The notes beneath the pieces were generated by a model. That model saw nothing but the letters and a program-made list of their open reading frames with translations. It did not search any database and was not told where the DNA came from. Made by a program: the position numbers and the translations under genes. Below, in pieces: positions 1 through 10,531 of a DNA stretch of 64,000 bases; position 1 is the stretch's first letter; each line of letters opens with the position of its first letter. The DNA is from Cryptomeria japonica (lineage: Eukaryota; Streptophyta; Pinopsida; Cupressales; Cupressaceae). The stretch is taken from positions 39,733,140 to 39,797,139 of the forward strand of contig NC_081411.1 in the NCBI RefSeq assembly GCF_030272615.1. The letters are read 5' to 3'.

Positions 1-2
1 AA

Positions 3-671
3 GAAACTAAAAATCAATCAATCTTACCTGAACCTGTGAGCAATAATTTTGTGGCCGCTTCTCAAACTTCTTCTCCTCACACCTCTAATTATGAAGAGTT
101 TGATTCTTTGTCTTATGAAAAACCACCTTCTCTTCCTGAAATGGCTGATCGTTATGGTCGTGGTTTTTGCATTTTTGCTAAGCATGGGTATCATGGAAAT
201 GGTTGTGGCGCTCATGAACAAGGGATAAAAGTTCCTTTAGAGACTAATTTTCACAATTATGCCTTTGGACTCGGCTATAATCCCTACAAACGTACCAAAG
301 CATCTAAAAGACCATCTCTCAATGTGAATGCTATATTTAGTAGTGATGATGATCTCACTTCAACTAAATCATCTTCTACTTCTATCAACTCTCATTCCCC
401 TCATAAGGAAATCTTGGCGATGAACAAATCTCTTTATGAATCCCCTCAAATTTCTAAATCCACTTATGAATCTTTATCTCCTATTCATCATAAAGTCCTT
501 TCCTCTAGGGATAAGGCTCTAATAAATTACACTCATCCCTCTTCTAACATTTCATGTGACTTTTCTTCTTCAATCTTTATCATTTTATACATGTTCTTGA
601 TCTCACTTATAGTTGAGCATTTAACATGTCATATTCAAATACCTCATTTAGTCTATCATGTCTTTAAATAA
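3..671 (+). pseudogene. G-patch-containing gag-pol remnant
   Basis: The frame is open from the window edge to a TAA at 669-671 (about 222 codons), so the true start lies to the left; the GTG at 36 is not a start. Residues about 53-88 read like a G-patch: HGYHGNGCGAHEQGIKVPLE followed by FGLGY, matching the pattern GY-x-G-x-G-LG-x-x-x-QGI-x-x-P-x...GLGY. A glycine-helix position is altered (GCGAH where GLGKH is usual). In plant Ty3 elements a G-patch sits between protease and RT and is thought to bind nucleic acid. Here a Ser-rich segment and then a hydrophobic tail follow, and the frame stops with no RT. This points to an internal deletion or a non-autonomous derivative. Confidence 0.5.
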
Positions 672-2346
672 CATTAATGGCTATTATGTTGCTCATCACT
701 ATGTGACATTGGTAGCTCATTTACTGGGGGCTCATTGTCATTCATGATGGTACAATTTCAAGTGCAATCATATTTTTTGAAGCAACATAATAGCCTAATT
801 TTCTTGTTCCTATGGGGACAAGAATGATTTCATACATCTCTTCTTTTGCGTATGTCCAAATCTCTCCCTAAGAGATTGTGTAAGTCCTTCTCATTGTCCT
901 TATCCTTGGGGGGTAATGATCTTTCCTTATTTTTATCTAAGGATCCACTTTTTCCTATTTTGTGGATGGTGTGGACTTTATTACTTGATGTTATGCCTTG
1001 TACACATTTGTTGTTGTTTGTTCAAGGGTTCTCTCTTACAAGAGGTGTAAGTCCTTGACTACAACCTCTTTTGCACTTGGTAAAATACATCCATAATGAA
1101 TTCACTCTCCCAATTGGGTTAAAAAGAGCGTCATCCTTCATTAAGAATCACTTTCACCTCGCAAAAGATGGAAGTATTGCATTCTTATTCTCTTCTTTGT
1201 CTTTTTCTAGAAGATGTTACATTTGTCTAAGACAATTTCTCTCAGGGATAGGTGTCTTTTGTACAAAGATCTCTTCTCCTCTAAAGATCTCCTTTACACA
1301 TACTACAGGATATCCCTTTTCAACTATCTTATCCTTGCTTAAGGAGTGTAAAACTCTCTTGCTTGGATCTATGACATTGTTGCATTTTTGGGGTATCTTC
1401 TTTTGTGATGAAGGTAGGTATCCTTGTTCTAATTTGCTTATGACATAAACATTACACTTTTTGAGCAATGGGTCATTCTCGGAACCAGAGCATAGACTCT
1501 TAGAGTGAGATGTCTCCATTTTTCTTTTATGCAAGGTGATTATTCTCGAAACCAGAGCACGGACTCTTAGAGCGAGATGTCACGCTTTTGTACTATACAT
1601 ATACAGGTTGTAGCATACTCGGGCATAGACTCCTACGAGGTGCTCCTAACCTCCCTCACACACACATGCACGAGGTTGAGTGGAACTAGCGGCATAAGGC
1701 TAGACTTTCTCACTCTCCTCCCTTACATGGATCACTTGGACAGACTCTAGGGGCTAGTTTTCCGTGTCCTTTTTCCCATGGATCACCTAGACAAGATCTA
1801 GGGGCGAGAAGTCCATGTTTTCTCTCTCACTATTCTTCTCATGGATCACCACTATGTGCATTCATGCTTTTTTCCTTTCTTTTCTTCTCTTTGCATTTTG
1901 TTTCCATTTACATCCTTCATCTTGTGTTAGAGAACTCTCAAATCCTCACACTCTTTGTTGTGTTGGAATTGAGATTTAGTCCTCTTTCTTACCAAATGAT
2001 TCTCCATTAGTTTTTGATCTCATATCAAATCTTCTTGTGAGCATTTGTCATCAATTTTCTTTAACAATTCGAAGTGGTAAACATGATACCCTGTTTCAAC
2101 TCACTAAAATTAGCAAGCCGAAACAGGGGGGCGCATATAGCTACCCTCGAATTTTCATCACCTTCCTTAGTAAGCATTAGGTGATTTTGTGATCTAACGT
2201 GTGTTTTGTAGGGTGCAGTTCCTAACTGTGTACTGCAGATACCGCTGGGGGCTTCGTTCAACAGACTTATGGATATATCCTTTTTCAAATAATGTTTACT
2301 TTTCTGTACTTTAGCTTGCATATGCACGTAGTGTTCATATGACCGC
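672..2346 (+). other. non-coding 3' region of the Ty3-like element
   Basis: No supported coding frame. It holds short duplicated blocks: 1471-1514 and 1536-1580 both read as a CTCGGAACCAGAGCA-type motif followed by GACTCTTAGAG(T/C)GAGATGTC. Blocks at about 1723-1850 repeat CATGGATCAC followed by TAGACAAGATCTAGGGGC or a variant. Such spacer duplications are common in the long 3' untranslated region of plant Ty3 elements. Confidence 0.4.
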
Positions 2347-2361
2347 TAAAGTGGGGGCTAA
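2347..2361 (+). promoter_or_regulatory. polypurine tract
   Basis: AAAGTGGGGGCTAA lies directly before the LTR start TGTAGCGTCATAAATTG. A purine run here primes plus-strand DNA synthesis and fixes the sequence to the right as a 3' LTR of an element read left to right. Confidence 0.6.
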
Positions 2362-2882
2362 ATGTAGCGTCATAAATTGTATGCACTTGCTAAAGCAGTA
2401 CAATTTCACACCTAGTTTAGCACCCGCCTTGGCGCATTTTGCATTTTGCATTGCATTTCCCCTTTAGCACTTAATTAATTAAATTAATTAGGTCTAAGGT
2501 TCTATTTTATCATCTCCCACATCATAAAGTTGGGCCCTTTCATTAAAGTGTGCCGCTTTCATTTTATTCTTCCAATACATCATTTAATCTAAAACCCTAA
2601 TTAGGTCCTATTTTGAACTTGGGGGCTTGATTTCGGGGGTCAAAACATCTCGAAATCACTTGTAACTTCGGGATTCTCTCTAAAATCATCATATCTGACG
2701 GCCCTGAAAATTTGGTGAAAAGTTGTCGGGACCATGGCGCCCGGCGTGCACATGGTCCCGGACATTTTTCCCGAAATTTTAGGAGCGCGATCCAATCATA
2801 AAATAAAGCTTAACCCCAAGAAATTGGCGGGAGATTCAATCTCTAGGTCGGCCAAAAGTTGAAATTAAGACCTAGGGTTTCA

Positions 2883-2889
2883 TATATAA
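2883..2889 (+). promoter_or_regulatory. TATA box of the LTR promoter
   Basis: TATATAAG about 520 bp into the LTR is followed by a pyrimidine-rich start region. This is the expected U3/R layout for Pol II transcription of an LTR element. Confidence 0.5.
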
Positions 2890-3497
2890 GAGCTCTCTTT
2901 CTTCATTTGAAAGGATCCAGAATTTTGGCTTTCGAGGACCTTCTATGTAGCGAAAGAGAAGATCTTTGAAGACTTCAATAACATTCAACATCCATCCATC
3001 AAGCATTCATCAATTTCATTCATTTAGGGCTTGGGAGACATTGAAGAACAATAGGAGATTACTGACTGAAGATTGGCTTGTACTCCTCCCTTAAGGGTTG
3101 GGTATGATTTCATGTTGTTTTCATGTCTTTGCATAAGCTTCAATATATCCTTTATTCATGCTTTAGATCACTTTGCATCTTGATTTAGATCATTTACATT
3201 ATCATTTACAAGCAATTAGGGTTTACTTTCTAGGTTGCTCTAGTTTGCTTTCTTGCATTTAAGGACCTTGCACACACACTAGGTCTGCACACACAATACA
3301 TTTTACAATACAACTTGGCTATTCGTGGAGGTGGAAATCACCGAAGCGGGGGTTTGACTAAGGCAAAACCCTATATAGCCGCCCACCACACCTTTTCAGA
3401 TATAAGTGCAGGTTTTGGAATTCAGACGACGCCGCAAGTTACAGATCCGGAAGAAGCAGACAGAGATCGAACTTCACACCAAATCTCAGAGCAAAAG

Positions 3498-3591
3498 ACC
3501 AGGACAGGGGCGTGGGGTGCCCTGGTCCTACCAGGACAGGGGCGCTGGGCGCCCTAGTCCCTAGGACAGGGGCGCTGGGTGCCCTGGTCCT
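3498..3591. repeat. GC-rich palindromic minisatellite in the LTR
   Basis: Three units of 30-32 bp, each built around CCAGGACAGGGGCG and GCCCTGGTCCT. The two halves of each unit are complementary, so every unit can fold into a hairpin. It stands out from the AT-rich surroundings. Confidence 0.75.
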
Positions 3592-4180
3592 CCTGACAGA
3601 CAGCATCTTCAACATTTTTGTCAGCTTTTCCAGAGTGCAAAACAGCAGTTTCCGGAGCAGTTTCAGGGGCAGAATCAGGACAGTGGCACCCGCGCCCCCG
3701 TCCCGAACATTTTCAGTCAGATTTTAACTCCGGGTACACATTTGTATTCTTGTCTTGTCCTTGTGTTTAGAACTTTCCATTGTTGATGTTCAATTCTGCA
3801 ATCTTGTTATTAGTTCATACTTGCACTTTGGGGTTAGGGATTGGACTTGCATCATTTTATCTTTCAATTACAACAAAGGAATAGAAATCCTAATAGGTAG
3901 CTCGTGGCTCTCTCTTCCACAAAAAGAAGTAGCCAATTATGTGATACCTCTAGGGTCTTTCGTATTCCACAAGTGTGTGGTTGAAAGTGAGATTAGGGCA
4001 TGTTTGCTTAGTGTCACTTTTTCTCCCACACAGGACCATATATTGTCATTGAAGTCTATGAATCAGGTGCTTACAAGATAACAGACGTGGAAGGTACACC
4101 TCTCAAGTAGCCTATATATTCTATGCATCTTCATAGATGCGGGTGTAGGAGCACCTAAGGGTTGAGCAGATACCCTTACA

Positions 4181-4278
4181 ATTTTGGCTTGAGAGACCTT
4201 ACAAAGGTCATGTGCATACATAAGGACTAGTTCAAGTCTAGTAGTTTATTTACAGGAATCCTAGAATGCATTTTATCT
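4181..4278. other. spacer between two LTR-like sequences
   Basis: About 100 bp with no recognised feature, lying between the likely end of the Ty3-like LTR and the TGTTGGCATCGAC start of the next candidate LTR. Confidence 0.3.
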
Positions 4279-4357
4279 TGTTGGCATCGACAAGTCTTTC
4301 CCCAATGAGACCGCTAGTGTTTGGAGCATTTCCATCAGTTATTAGCAAGCCCGATTT
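4279..4357 (+). repeat. left piece of a candidate LTR split by an insertion
   Basis: TGTTGGCATCGACAAG begins a sequence that continues, after removal of the 4358-12036 element and one GATTT copy, into 12042-12659. The joined piece would be about 700 bp and ends TTTGCAACA, giving matching TGTTG...CAACA ends. A TATAAAAG at about 12371 fits an LTR promoter. No target duplication was found at its outer ends, so it may be a damaged solo LTR. Confidence 0.4.
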
Positions 4358-5509
4358 TGTTGGCATTTTTTATGTTTATATTGTGGTTGTCATTGATGGA
4401 AACACACTTGTATTGAGATCCCCTTTATATGTATGAGCTTGTGCTCAACCGGTATTTGTTCCAACCGGTATGTTGTATACTAGTCTTTAGACTAGTGGTG
4501 ATTTTGCAGAATGTGTTTCTCGGTCTGAAGTGGCATGTCGACCCCAAGCGGTTCATAGATCACAAGTGATACGAGGGTGCAAAGTGGCACAACACATTCT
4601 TACTAGTCTTCATTTTTGTCAAACCGGCAACCGATATTTTGTATGAACCGGTAATACTCTGTGATGAGTTACCAACCGACATTTTGTGATGAGTTACCAG
4701 TCCACCAATTGTTTGACGGTGCTGAACATTGAAGGTGCTTTTTGTGTCATGTTACTGAGTATGTCTAGATTCATTGAACCTAGGAAATTGAAATGTAATC
4801 CTATTGGACTGACATGAAATTAGATTCCTTTAAAAGGACATCATGTCTAGGGTTTTAAGTTGTTGCTGAAAGGGTTAATGTTGAGCTAGGGTTTAAGGTG
4901 GGAGTCGAGAATGATCTTATCTAAGAAGATCAAGTTGTAACTATGAGAGAGAGAGAGAGGAGATTGAAGTAATGCTGGAATGCATTAGCTGTGAGCAATA
5001 CTAGATCTAACCAAGCAGTTTGTGCTATTAGATAGATCAAACACTTGTTTATTACTCACATCTTTGACAAGTCTGTAGCCCTTAACCGAGTAGGCCTCAA
5101 AGCCTTTGTAAAATCCTCTAACAAGGTGGTTCACACATGTGAATCTAAAATCCTCTAACAAGGTAGTCTTTAATCGGACTTATCTCCTAACAGAGATTGA
5201 GATTCCTAACAGGATCTATTCTGGTGAAGAACATTGTAAGACCTTAACCGGTCTGGTTTCTATTTTGCAGATAGTAACTTGTGAGTTCCATCTCACTGTG
5301 GTTTTTCCCAGTTGGGTTTTCACATCAAATATCTTGTGTTATGGTTGTATTGCTTTTGTGGGTGAATGCTTTATTCGCATTTTGGTTTGCATGTGTGGTA
5401 ACCGGTTTAACTGTCAGAGTACTTTACCAGTTTATCTTTAGACTGTGTAAGTGTTTTAGTGCAGTAGTTTTTGGCATACTAATTCACCCCCCCCTCTTAG
5501 TATTCATCA
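4358..5509 (+). repeat. 5' LTR of the non-autonomous element
   Basis: Runs TGTTGGCATTTTTTATG...TATTCATCA and matches 10886-12036 along its whole length with scattered substitutions. It holds several AACCGGT motifs and a short (GA)n run near 4947-4960, one GA dinucleotide pair longer than in the 3' copy. The ORFs 5139-5441 and 5281-5559 are LTR sequence, not genes. Confidence 0.9.
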
Positions 5510-5511
5510 AT

Positions 5512-5523
5512 TCGTATCAGAGC
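5512..5523 (+). promoter_or_regulatory. primer-binding site (initiator-Met tRNA)
   Basis: TCGTATCAGAGC, two bases after the LTR, differs by one base from TGGTATCAGAGC, the complement of the 3' end of plant initiator-Met tRNA. It primes minus-strand synthesis. Confidence 0.75.
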
Positions 5524-5559
5524 CTACCTTTCTATAAGTTTAACCACTTGGAAAGAGAT

Positions 5560-6837
5560 ATGGGGGAATACACCTTGAGGGAACTTACTCAACAGATCAC
5601 TAAGTCTGAGCAAGCCTATGATGATCTTATGGTCAAATACAAGGCATCTCAAGCAAAAAGGAGAGAACATGTAGAGAGGTTGATGGAACTATCTGAAAGT
5701 AGTTATGAAGATGAAGCTAATGTGGAAGCCATGATTACTGAAGTGAATAAGCTGAATGATTCAAATTCCAATCTGAGAAAGGAGTTGGAAGGACTGACTA
5801 TTCGGTTTAGTCAAGAGCTTGAGAACCAAAGAAAAGCTGAAGATCTGGTAAATGACAGAGATCATGAGATCTCCAAGTTGAAACATGAGATTAGTGCACT
5901 AACTGCTCACCTTCATGAGAGCAGAATGGAAAAAGAAGACATGCAATGAGAACTAAACATTACCATCTCAGAAAATGCAAGTCTAATGGAGACAAACACT
6001 GCTATTTCTAAAGAACTCTTTGAGTCAAAGGAAATACTTGCTAAGTTTGGCAAAAGTACTATCAAGCTAGAGAAAAAGCTTGAGTCATCTAAACCGGCAA
6101 AGAATACCAATGGTCTTGGTTTTTCTAGACATGAGGAAGGAGAATCCTCAAGAACAAATGCTAAAGCATCAAAGAAGCAACCAGCACTCAAAGGAAAAGG
6201 TAAGCAAAAATTCAAACCTGTTTGCTTTAACAGTCTTAAAGAAGGACACACTACCAATGTATGTAGGAGCAAAGCCTACAATAATTTTCCTTATTTTATC
6301 AACAATGTACCTAGATCCAATAAGTTCAATGGTCATTGTTATGCATGCAACAAGTTTGGGCATAGAGAATTTGAATGCAGGCCTGTAATGGATAACACTG
6401 GAAGATATCCTCAGAGGACCCAAGGAACTGGTCCTGAACCTTTTATGAACCGAAACCACAACCGGTTTAATGTCTTCAATCATCAGTCAAGAAGTGGTGG
6501 CCATCAAGTGGCAACCAGATGGAGAGAAAGTTGTATGATCTGTCATGGTCATGGTCACACTGCTGCAACATGCAAAAGGAAGAATGGAAACATGTACAAT
6601 GGACCTTGGAGAGCACCTAGACTTGTTTGCTATCACTGCAACAAACTGGGTCACATTGCAAGATTCTGCACAAGCAGAAAAAGTATATCTGATGATATAC
6701 CGGTCACTCAGGAAGGAGAAATAGATGTTGAAAAAGTTCAAGAAGACATGAAGAAAACATGGAAGAAGAAACCAATATTGTCGAAAGAGGAACCAGTTTC
6801 TGCACATAGTGTGGAAATATCAAAACCGACAAACTAA
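5560..6837 (+). pseudogene. ORF1: capsid-less gag with coiled coil and zinc knuckles
   Basis: One frame from ATG 5560 to TAA 6837 (425 codons), broken by a single TGA at 5947-5949. Residues about 1-165 form a heptad-rich coiled coil. A linker with GLGFSRHEEGESS is shared in pattern with GLGFEEGQSS of the Copia gag near 38.25 kb. Four CCHC-type knuckles follow at about residues 225-375: CFNSLKEGHTTNVC (second Cys replaced by Ser), then CYACNKFGHREFEC, CMICHGHGHTAATC and CYHCNKLGHIARFC, all three intact. The N-terminal capsid-like UBN2 domain of Copia gag is missing. The protein would bind RNA and multimerise through its coil, but could not build a normal capsid alone. The chosen ATG is the first in frame after the LTR and primer site. 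Confidence 0.75.
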
Positions 6838-7279
6838 GCCTCAAAGGCTTGGGGGAGAAAACGATGAAATTCTTTCGAACCCCCGGTTGACACTGGTAAA
6901 AGACCTTAACCAGTATGCGATACCTGTCGCTTGGCAGAAGACTGAAAATGGTAAAAAGGCAAATTAGGTTTTACACTCTAATAGAGGAGCATTAATGATG
7001 GCAGGTGAGAGACATGTATAAATGCATTTTTCAAATCATTTCTCACTATCCGGTTTCGAGCGAAGAAACGTTTTCAAGTGTAGAGCGAAGAAAAGGCGAT
7101 TTGAGCTTAGATTTCAAGAAATTGGATAACCTTGAAAGAGATTCAAATCTATTTTGCAAGTGGTAGTGGAGAACACAAAGCAGTGATTTGGCATCCGACA
7201 GAGAGTGAAGTGAAGCAGAATCAGGAAGCCCTAAATTCGCGTTTGAAAGGTATTTTTCGTGTTCTTGAAATACTCTTCA
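6838..7279 (+). other. spacer with TATA-like box before ORF2
   Basis: Begins with a purine run, GGGGGAGAAAA at 6851, which looks like a relic polypurine tract right after ORF1. TATAAAT at 7017-7023 is followed by a C/T-rich start-like stretch and a 5'-leader-like sequence up to the ORF2 ATG. The arrangement looks like a plant promoter and 5' untranslated region placed inside the element. Confidence 0.4.
7017..7023 (+). promoter_or_regulatory. candidate internal TATA box for ORF2
   Basis: TATAAAT about 260 bp before the ORF2 ATG, preceded by ACATG and followed by pyrimidine-rich TTTCTCACTATCC. Sequence alone cannot show that it is used. Confidence 0.35.
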
Positions 7280-10200
7280 ATGGCTTCCGCATCTCATACT
7301 AGTTCAAGTACATCCATTAAGTCAAAAAGTTTCATTTAGAGGAAGTCCAAGTATAATTCTTTATCACAAGTTCCAACTAGAGTCATAGTCGAAGAAGGAA
7401 TTTCCGATTATATTGATTGCAAAATAGAAGACCTAGGGTCTTTAGCCATTCATACTTAGTTAGGTCTATTTTGCTGAAAGGACAAAAGAATCAAACTAGA
7501 ATTTAGTGTCATACAGAAGAAGAAATTCCACAACGCAGTATATTTCCTGGAAGACTTCACAGAGGACCACATCAGGATCATCTTGAGTAGAGTCCATGGT
7601 GCCAAGATGTACCTAGAGAGGATGCATGGTATCACACCTCAGGAAATTCATGCAGTCACTGGTTTCTGCAACACAGGGGAAGTGCCAGCCCTGAGAAAAG
7701 TGAGCAAAATGGAAATGACCAAGCTCACCAGTTCAACAAGTGATTCACGGGGTATGACAGTCAATCCTATCAAGGATGATCTGGTGAAATATGCCTGTAT
7801 GGTGATAGGCTATAGAACATTCTCAGCCAGTAGGATTAATTTTATATCTGTTGCAGTGGTAAATGCCACTTACCGAATGATAAAAGAGGATGCATCTTTT
7901 GACTTATGCACCGGCATGCAGAGGCAACTCCTGCTAAATCTTAAGGCAATCAAGCAGGACAACTCACTGAGGTTTAAGTTTGGACAACTACTGGTAGGGT
8001 TGTTCTTTTATTTCCAAGGCTAATTTCCAGGTGTAGGAGATGTCCAGTGGTCACCTGACCAACTCGTAAGCAAGAAGATAAAGGAAAGTGTGCAAGCCAT
8101 TGGAACCGACTACCCTGAGGTACTGAACAAATATTTTGATGAGTTCAGAAGAAAGATGAGTTAGAGGGTAAGAATCTCAGGTGACATAGTGAATAAATAT
8201 GAAGATGACATCTGTTTCACTATTCAGGTGGACAAATGTCTAATGGAGGCTGTTGAGCCTAGAATGGAGGAAGTGGAGCCTATGGACTATGAGGTCATGT
8301 TTGACATACTAGAAGGGTATGCTTTAACCCTTATTGCCTTGCCTCTTGATCCAAAGGCTAAGAGGACTGGAACCTACTTGGAGAGGATTGCACCAGTTGA
8401 AGAACCATTAGTGAAGAAGGGAAAAGAACCGACAACTAAGAAAGCTAAGGCAATGCCTGCAGCATCAGCACTAGCTACCACTGCAACTCCAAGAGTGACC
8501 AAGAGGTCACTGGCAAAGAAGAAACTGGAGGTAACACCAGCAAAAGTCTTCGAAAGAAAGAGGAAGACTAAGGCAAATGAACCAGACTCCGAAGAAACTG
8601 AGTCTGATGAACAACCAAAGAAGGCTAGACAGACAAAGAAGATGAAGAAGAATGAACCGGCAGCATCTGCATCGGTAAATATAGATATCTCCTCTTACAA
8701 ACCTTTGACGCATTGTCAAAAAACAGTAAAAAATATTAGGAGAAAGTTACTTCATGATTTAATAGATTATTATGATGAATTCAATAGTGAGGAAAAAGAT
8801 GAAGTACTACAGGAAATCATTCTTTATTTATGTAAAAATGACCGGTCACCATTAGAGATTAAATCTCAGACACCAGATTCATTATTTAAAGCATTGGATA
8901 ATAAATGGCGCATTGCCATTGAAAAGGAATAGGAGATTAGGGAGAAAGTTTTTGCACAGTACTTCTCCGAACTCTCAAATTCAGAATTGTTTGATGCCCT
9001 GGATCAAAACAAAGGTATCTTCTTCACAAGGAGAAGGAGACTCTAGTTGTTGGAGGGGAGAGTTGATGATGTTGAAAAAGATACACATCAACATATGGCC
9101 CATGCTATCAGCGCTCAAAAAGCACGAATGGCCAACCTCCAAGTGAAAAAGGAACTGGTTATTTCCAAACTGGATGAGGTCTTTGATGAGGGAGGAAACT
9201 TGGTGGAAGAACCAATCGACACCATCGATGTTGATGCCCTGGATGTAGAAGATGTCACTCAAGACATACCTTCTAAGGGAACATAACAGGGACAACAGGC
9301 CAATCAGGGTGGTGAACAAGCTGAGGACACACAGCAAGTGACAAAGAAGGAAATGGAAGAGAAGAAGAAGAAGGAAGAGGAAGAATAGAAAAAGAAGGAA
9401 GTGGAAGAGAAGAAAAAGAAGGAAATGGAAGAGAAGAAGAAGAAGGAAGAGGAAGAACAGAAAAAGAAGGAAGCAGAAGAGAAGAAGAAGAAGGAAGAGG
9501 AAGAACAAAAGAAGAAGGAAGAAGAAGCAGAGTAGAATCAGAAAGAAGAAGAAGACAAGAAGAAGATGGAAGAGGAAGAGAAGAAAAAGAGAGAAGAAAA
9601 AGAGAAGGAGAGGAAAAAGAAGGAAGAAGCAGACAAGACAATCAAAGCGATGAAGAGAACACAAATGGAAACTCCTAAGGCAATCGATAGCCAAGCCAAA
9701 CCGGCTGCTATCTTGAGCCCCATTGATCTCCAATCTGCAAGTGAGTCTGAGCTTATGCAGAGCATCAAGGTTTCCCAAGAGTGCCTTGAAGGCATTCACA
9801 GGAAAAGAGAACAAGATATTATTCAGGCGGCTATAGACACGCTTGCCGGTTTAATCCCCAGTACTAATCTTCCTGACATTGAATCATCACTAGCACAACT
9901 CAAACTTCTGTGTACTGTAGTGGATGATCAGGTGCAGAGTCTAGAAGAAGCAGCAGAGGCCAATGTAAAGAAAGAGCACCAAAAGGCTCTTAATGTTTCT
10001 CTAGTGAAGAAGTTGAATGAGCTTAGGAATGAACTGCTAAAGGATCAAAAGGACATAAGGAATGCCTTGGATGAGGGAAACTTGCTACTCAGCAAAATCT
10101 GCCAGCCTCATCTGTTCTGTGATGATGTGCTAGCCAAGAAGCAATAGCTTCAAACGGACTTACAGTCCTACTTGGGCACATTCAAGACTCCTTATGACTC

Positions 10201-10531
10201 CTTTGCAGCATATGGGCAAACCGTTCACTGGTTCCAGATCCAGTCAGCCAAGATGGAGCAAGAGATCAGCACACGGTCTAGGGATTTGTAGGAGCTTCAA
10301 TTGGTATTACTCCCATGACTGCAAATTTTTCAGAAGTGTTATCTAAACCTAGATGCTTTGACAATCACACAAGAACTGAGCACAATAGATGCCATGGAGG
10401 AACAAGTATCCCAGATGCAGACAGAGAAGGAAATGGCAACCTCCCTACTTGAGTCCTGGTCCCTATCCATGAAACAATTTTTGCAGGACTATAAAGTGGT
10501 TTTTGACAAGTATTATTCATTATTTTCATAA
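7280..10531 (+). pseudogene. ORF2: very large coiled-coil protein of unknown function
   Basis: From ATG 7280 (context TTCAATGGCTTCC, a good plant start) to TAA 10529-10531 the same frame runs 1083 codons. It is interrupted by about 13 nonsense codons (e.g. near 7456, 8021, 8162, 8930, 9284, 10145) but by no frameshift that I can find. Layout: a mixed helical N-terminal domain (residues about 1-350); a Lys/Ala/Pro-rich basic linker with KKARQTKKMKK (about 375-465); a short helical domain; a Lys/Glu repeat stretch (about 690-790) likely to be a rigid single helix; and a C-terminal helical/coiled-coil region. There is no signal peptide or membrane segment, so it is not env-like. I do not recognise the family. 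It may be a captured host gene or an element-specific structural protein. Confidence 0.65.
9340..9640 (+). repeat. near-pure purine tract encoding a Lys/Glu repeat
   Basis: About 300 bp of GAAGAGAAGAAGAAGAAGG-type repeats, almost free of pyrimidines. It codes for EEKKKKEEEE-type repeats inside ORF2. Irregular units of 24-60 bp suggest growth by slippage. The antisense strand gives long Leu/Phe/Ser-rich open frames that are artefacts. Confidence 0.85.

Larger units (their letters stand above)
1..4180 (+). mobile_element. 3' part of a Ty3/Gypsy-like LTR retrotransposon
   Basis: The left edge of the window lies inside an LTR element read on the plus strand. It shows, in order, a G-patch-containing coding remnant, about 1.7 kb of non-coding sequence, a polypurine tract and a long 3' LTR. 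The G-patch together with a long untranslated 3' tail is seen in the Tat/Athila side of plant Ty3 elements, so I place it there tentatively. No RT or integrase is visible; they are either outside the window or deleted. The 3' limit rests on a TGT...ACA LTR pair of ends and is uncertain. Confidence 0.6.
2363..4180 (+). repeat. 3' LTR of the Ty3-like element
   Basis: It starts TGTAGCGTC right after the polypurine tract. It contains a TATA box (2883-2889), a GC-rich R/U5-like stretch and a palindromic minisatellite (3498-3591). The most likely end is CCCTTACA at 4180, followed by ATTTTGGC. That octamer resembles the start of the primer-binding region in Tat/Athila elements, which would be odd after a 3' LTR and could mean recombination between LTRs. 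No second copy is in the window, so the right end is a judgement. ORFs inside it (3315-3557, 3512-3727, 3755-4081) are not genes. Confidence 0.55.

Noticed and set aside
36-221. Short minus-strand ORF at the left edge (24-221)
   Set aside because: It is a shadow of the G-patch coding frame on the plus strand.
3315-4081. ORFs that could be small host genes
   Set aside because: They lie in the R/U5 part of the Ty3-like LTR, overlap the minisatellite and have no recognisable domain.
8981-9814. 277-codon minus-strand ORF rich in Leu, Phe and Ser
   Set aside because: It is the antisense of the purine-rich Lys/Glu coding tract of ORF2; such tracts have no stop codons on the other strand. The overlapping frames 9273-9641 and 9538-9795 are the same artefact.
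7280-10531. ORF2 as an env-like gene
   Set aside because: Env-like ORFs of SIRE-type Copia or Athila elements lie after pol and have a signal peptide and membrane segments. This frame has neither and there is no pol.
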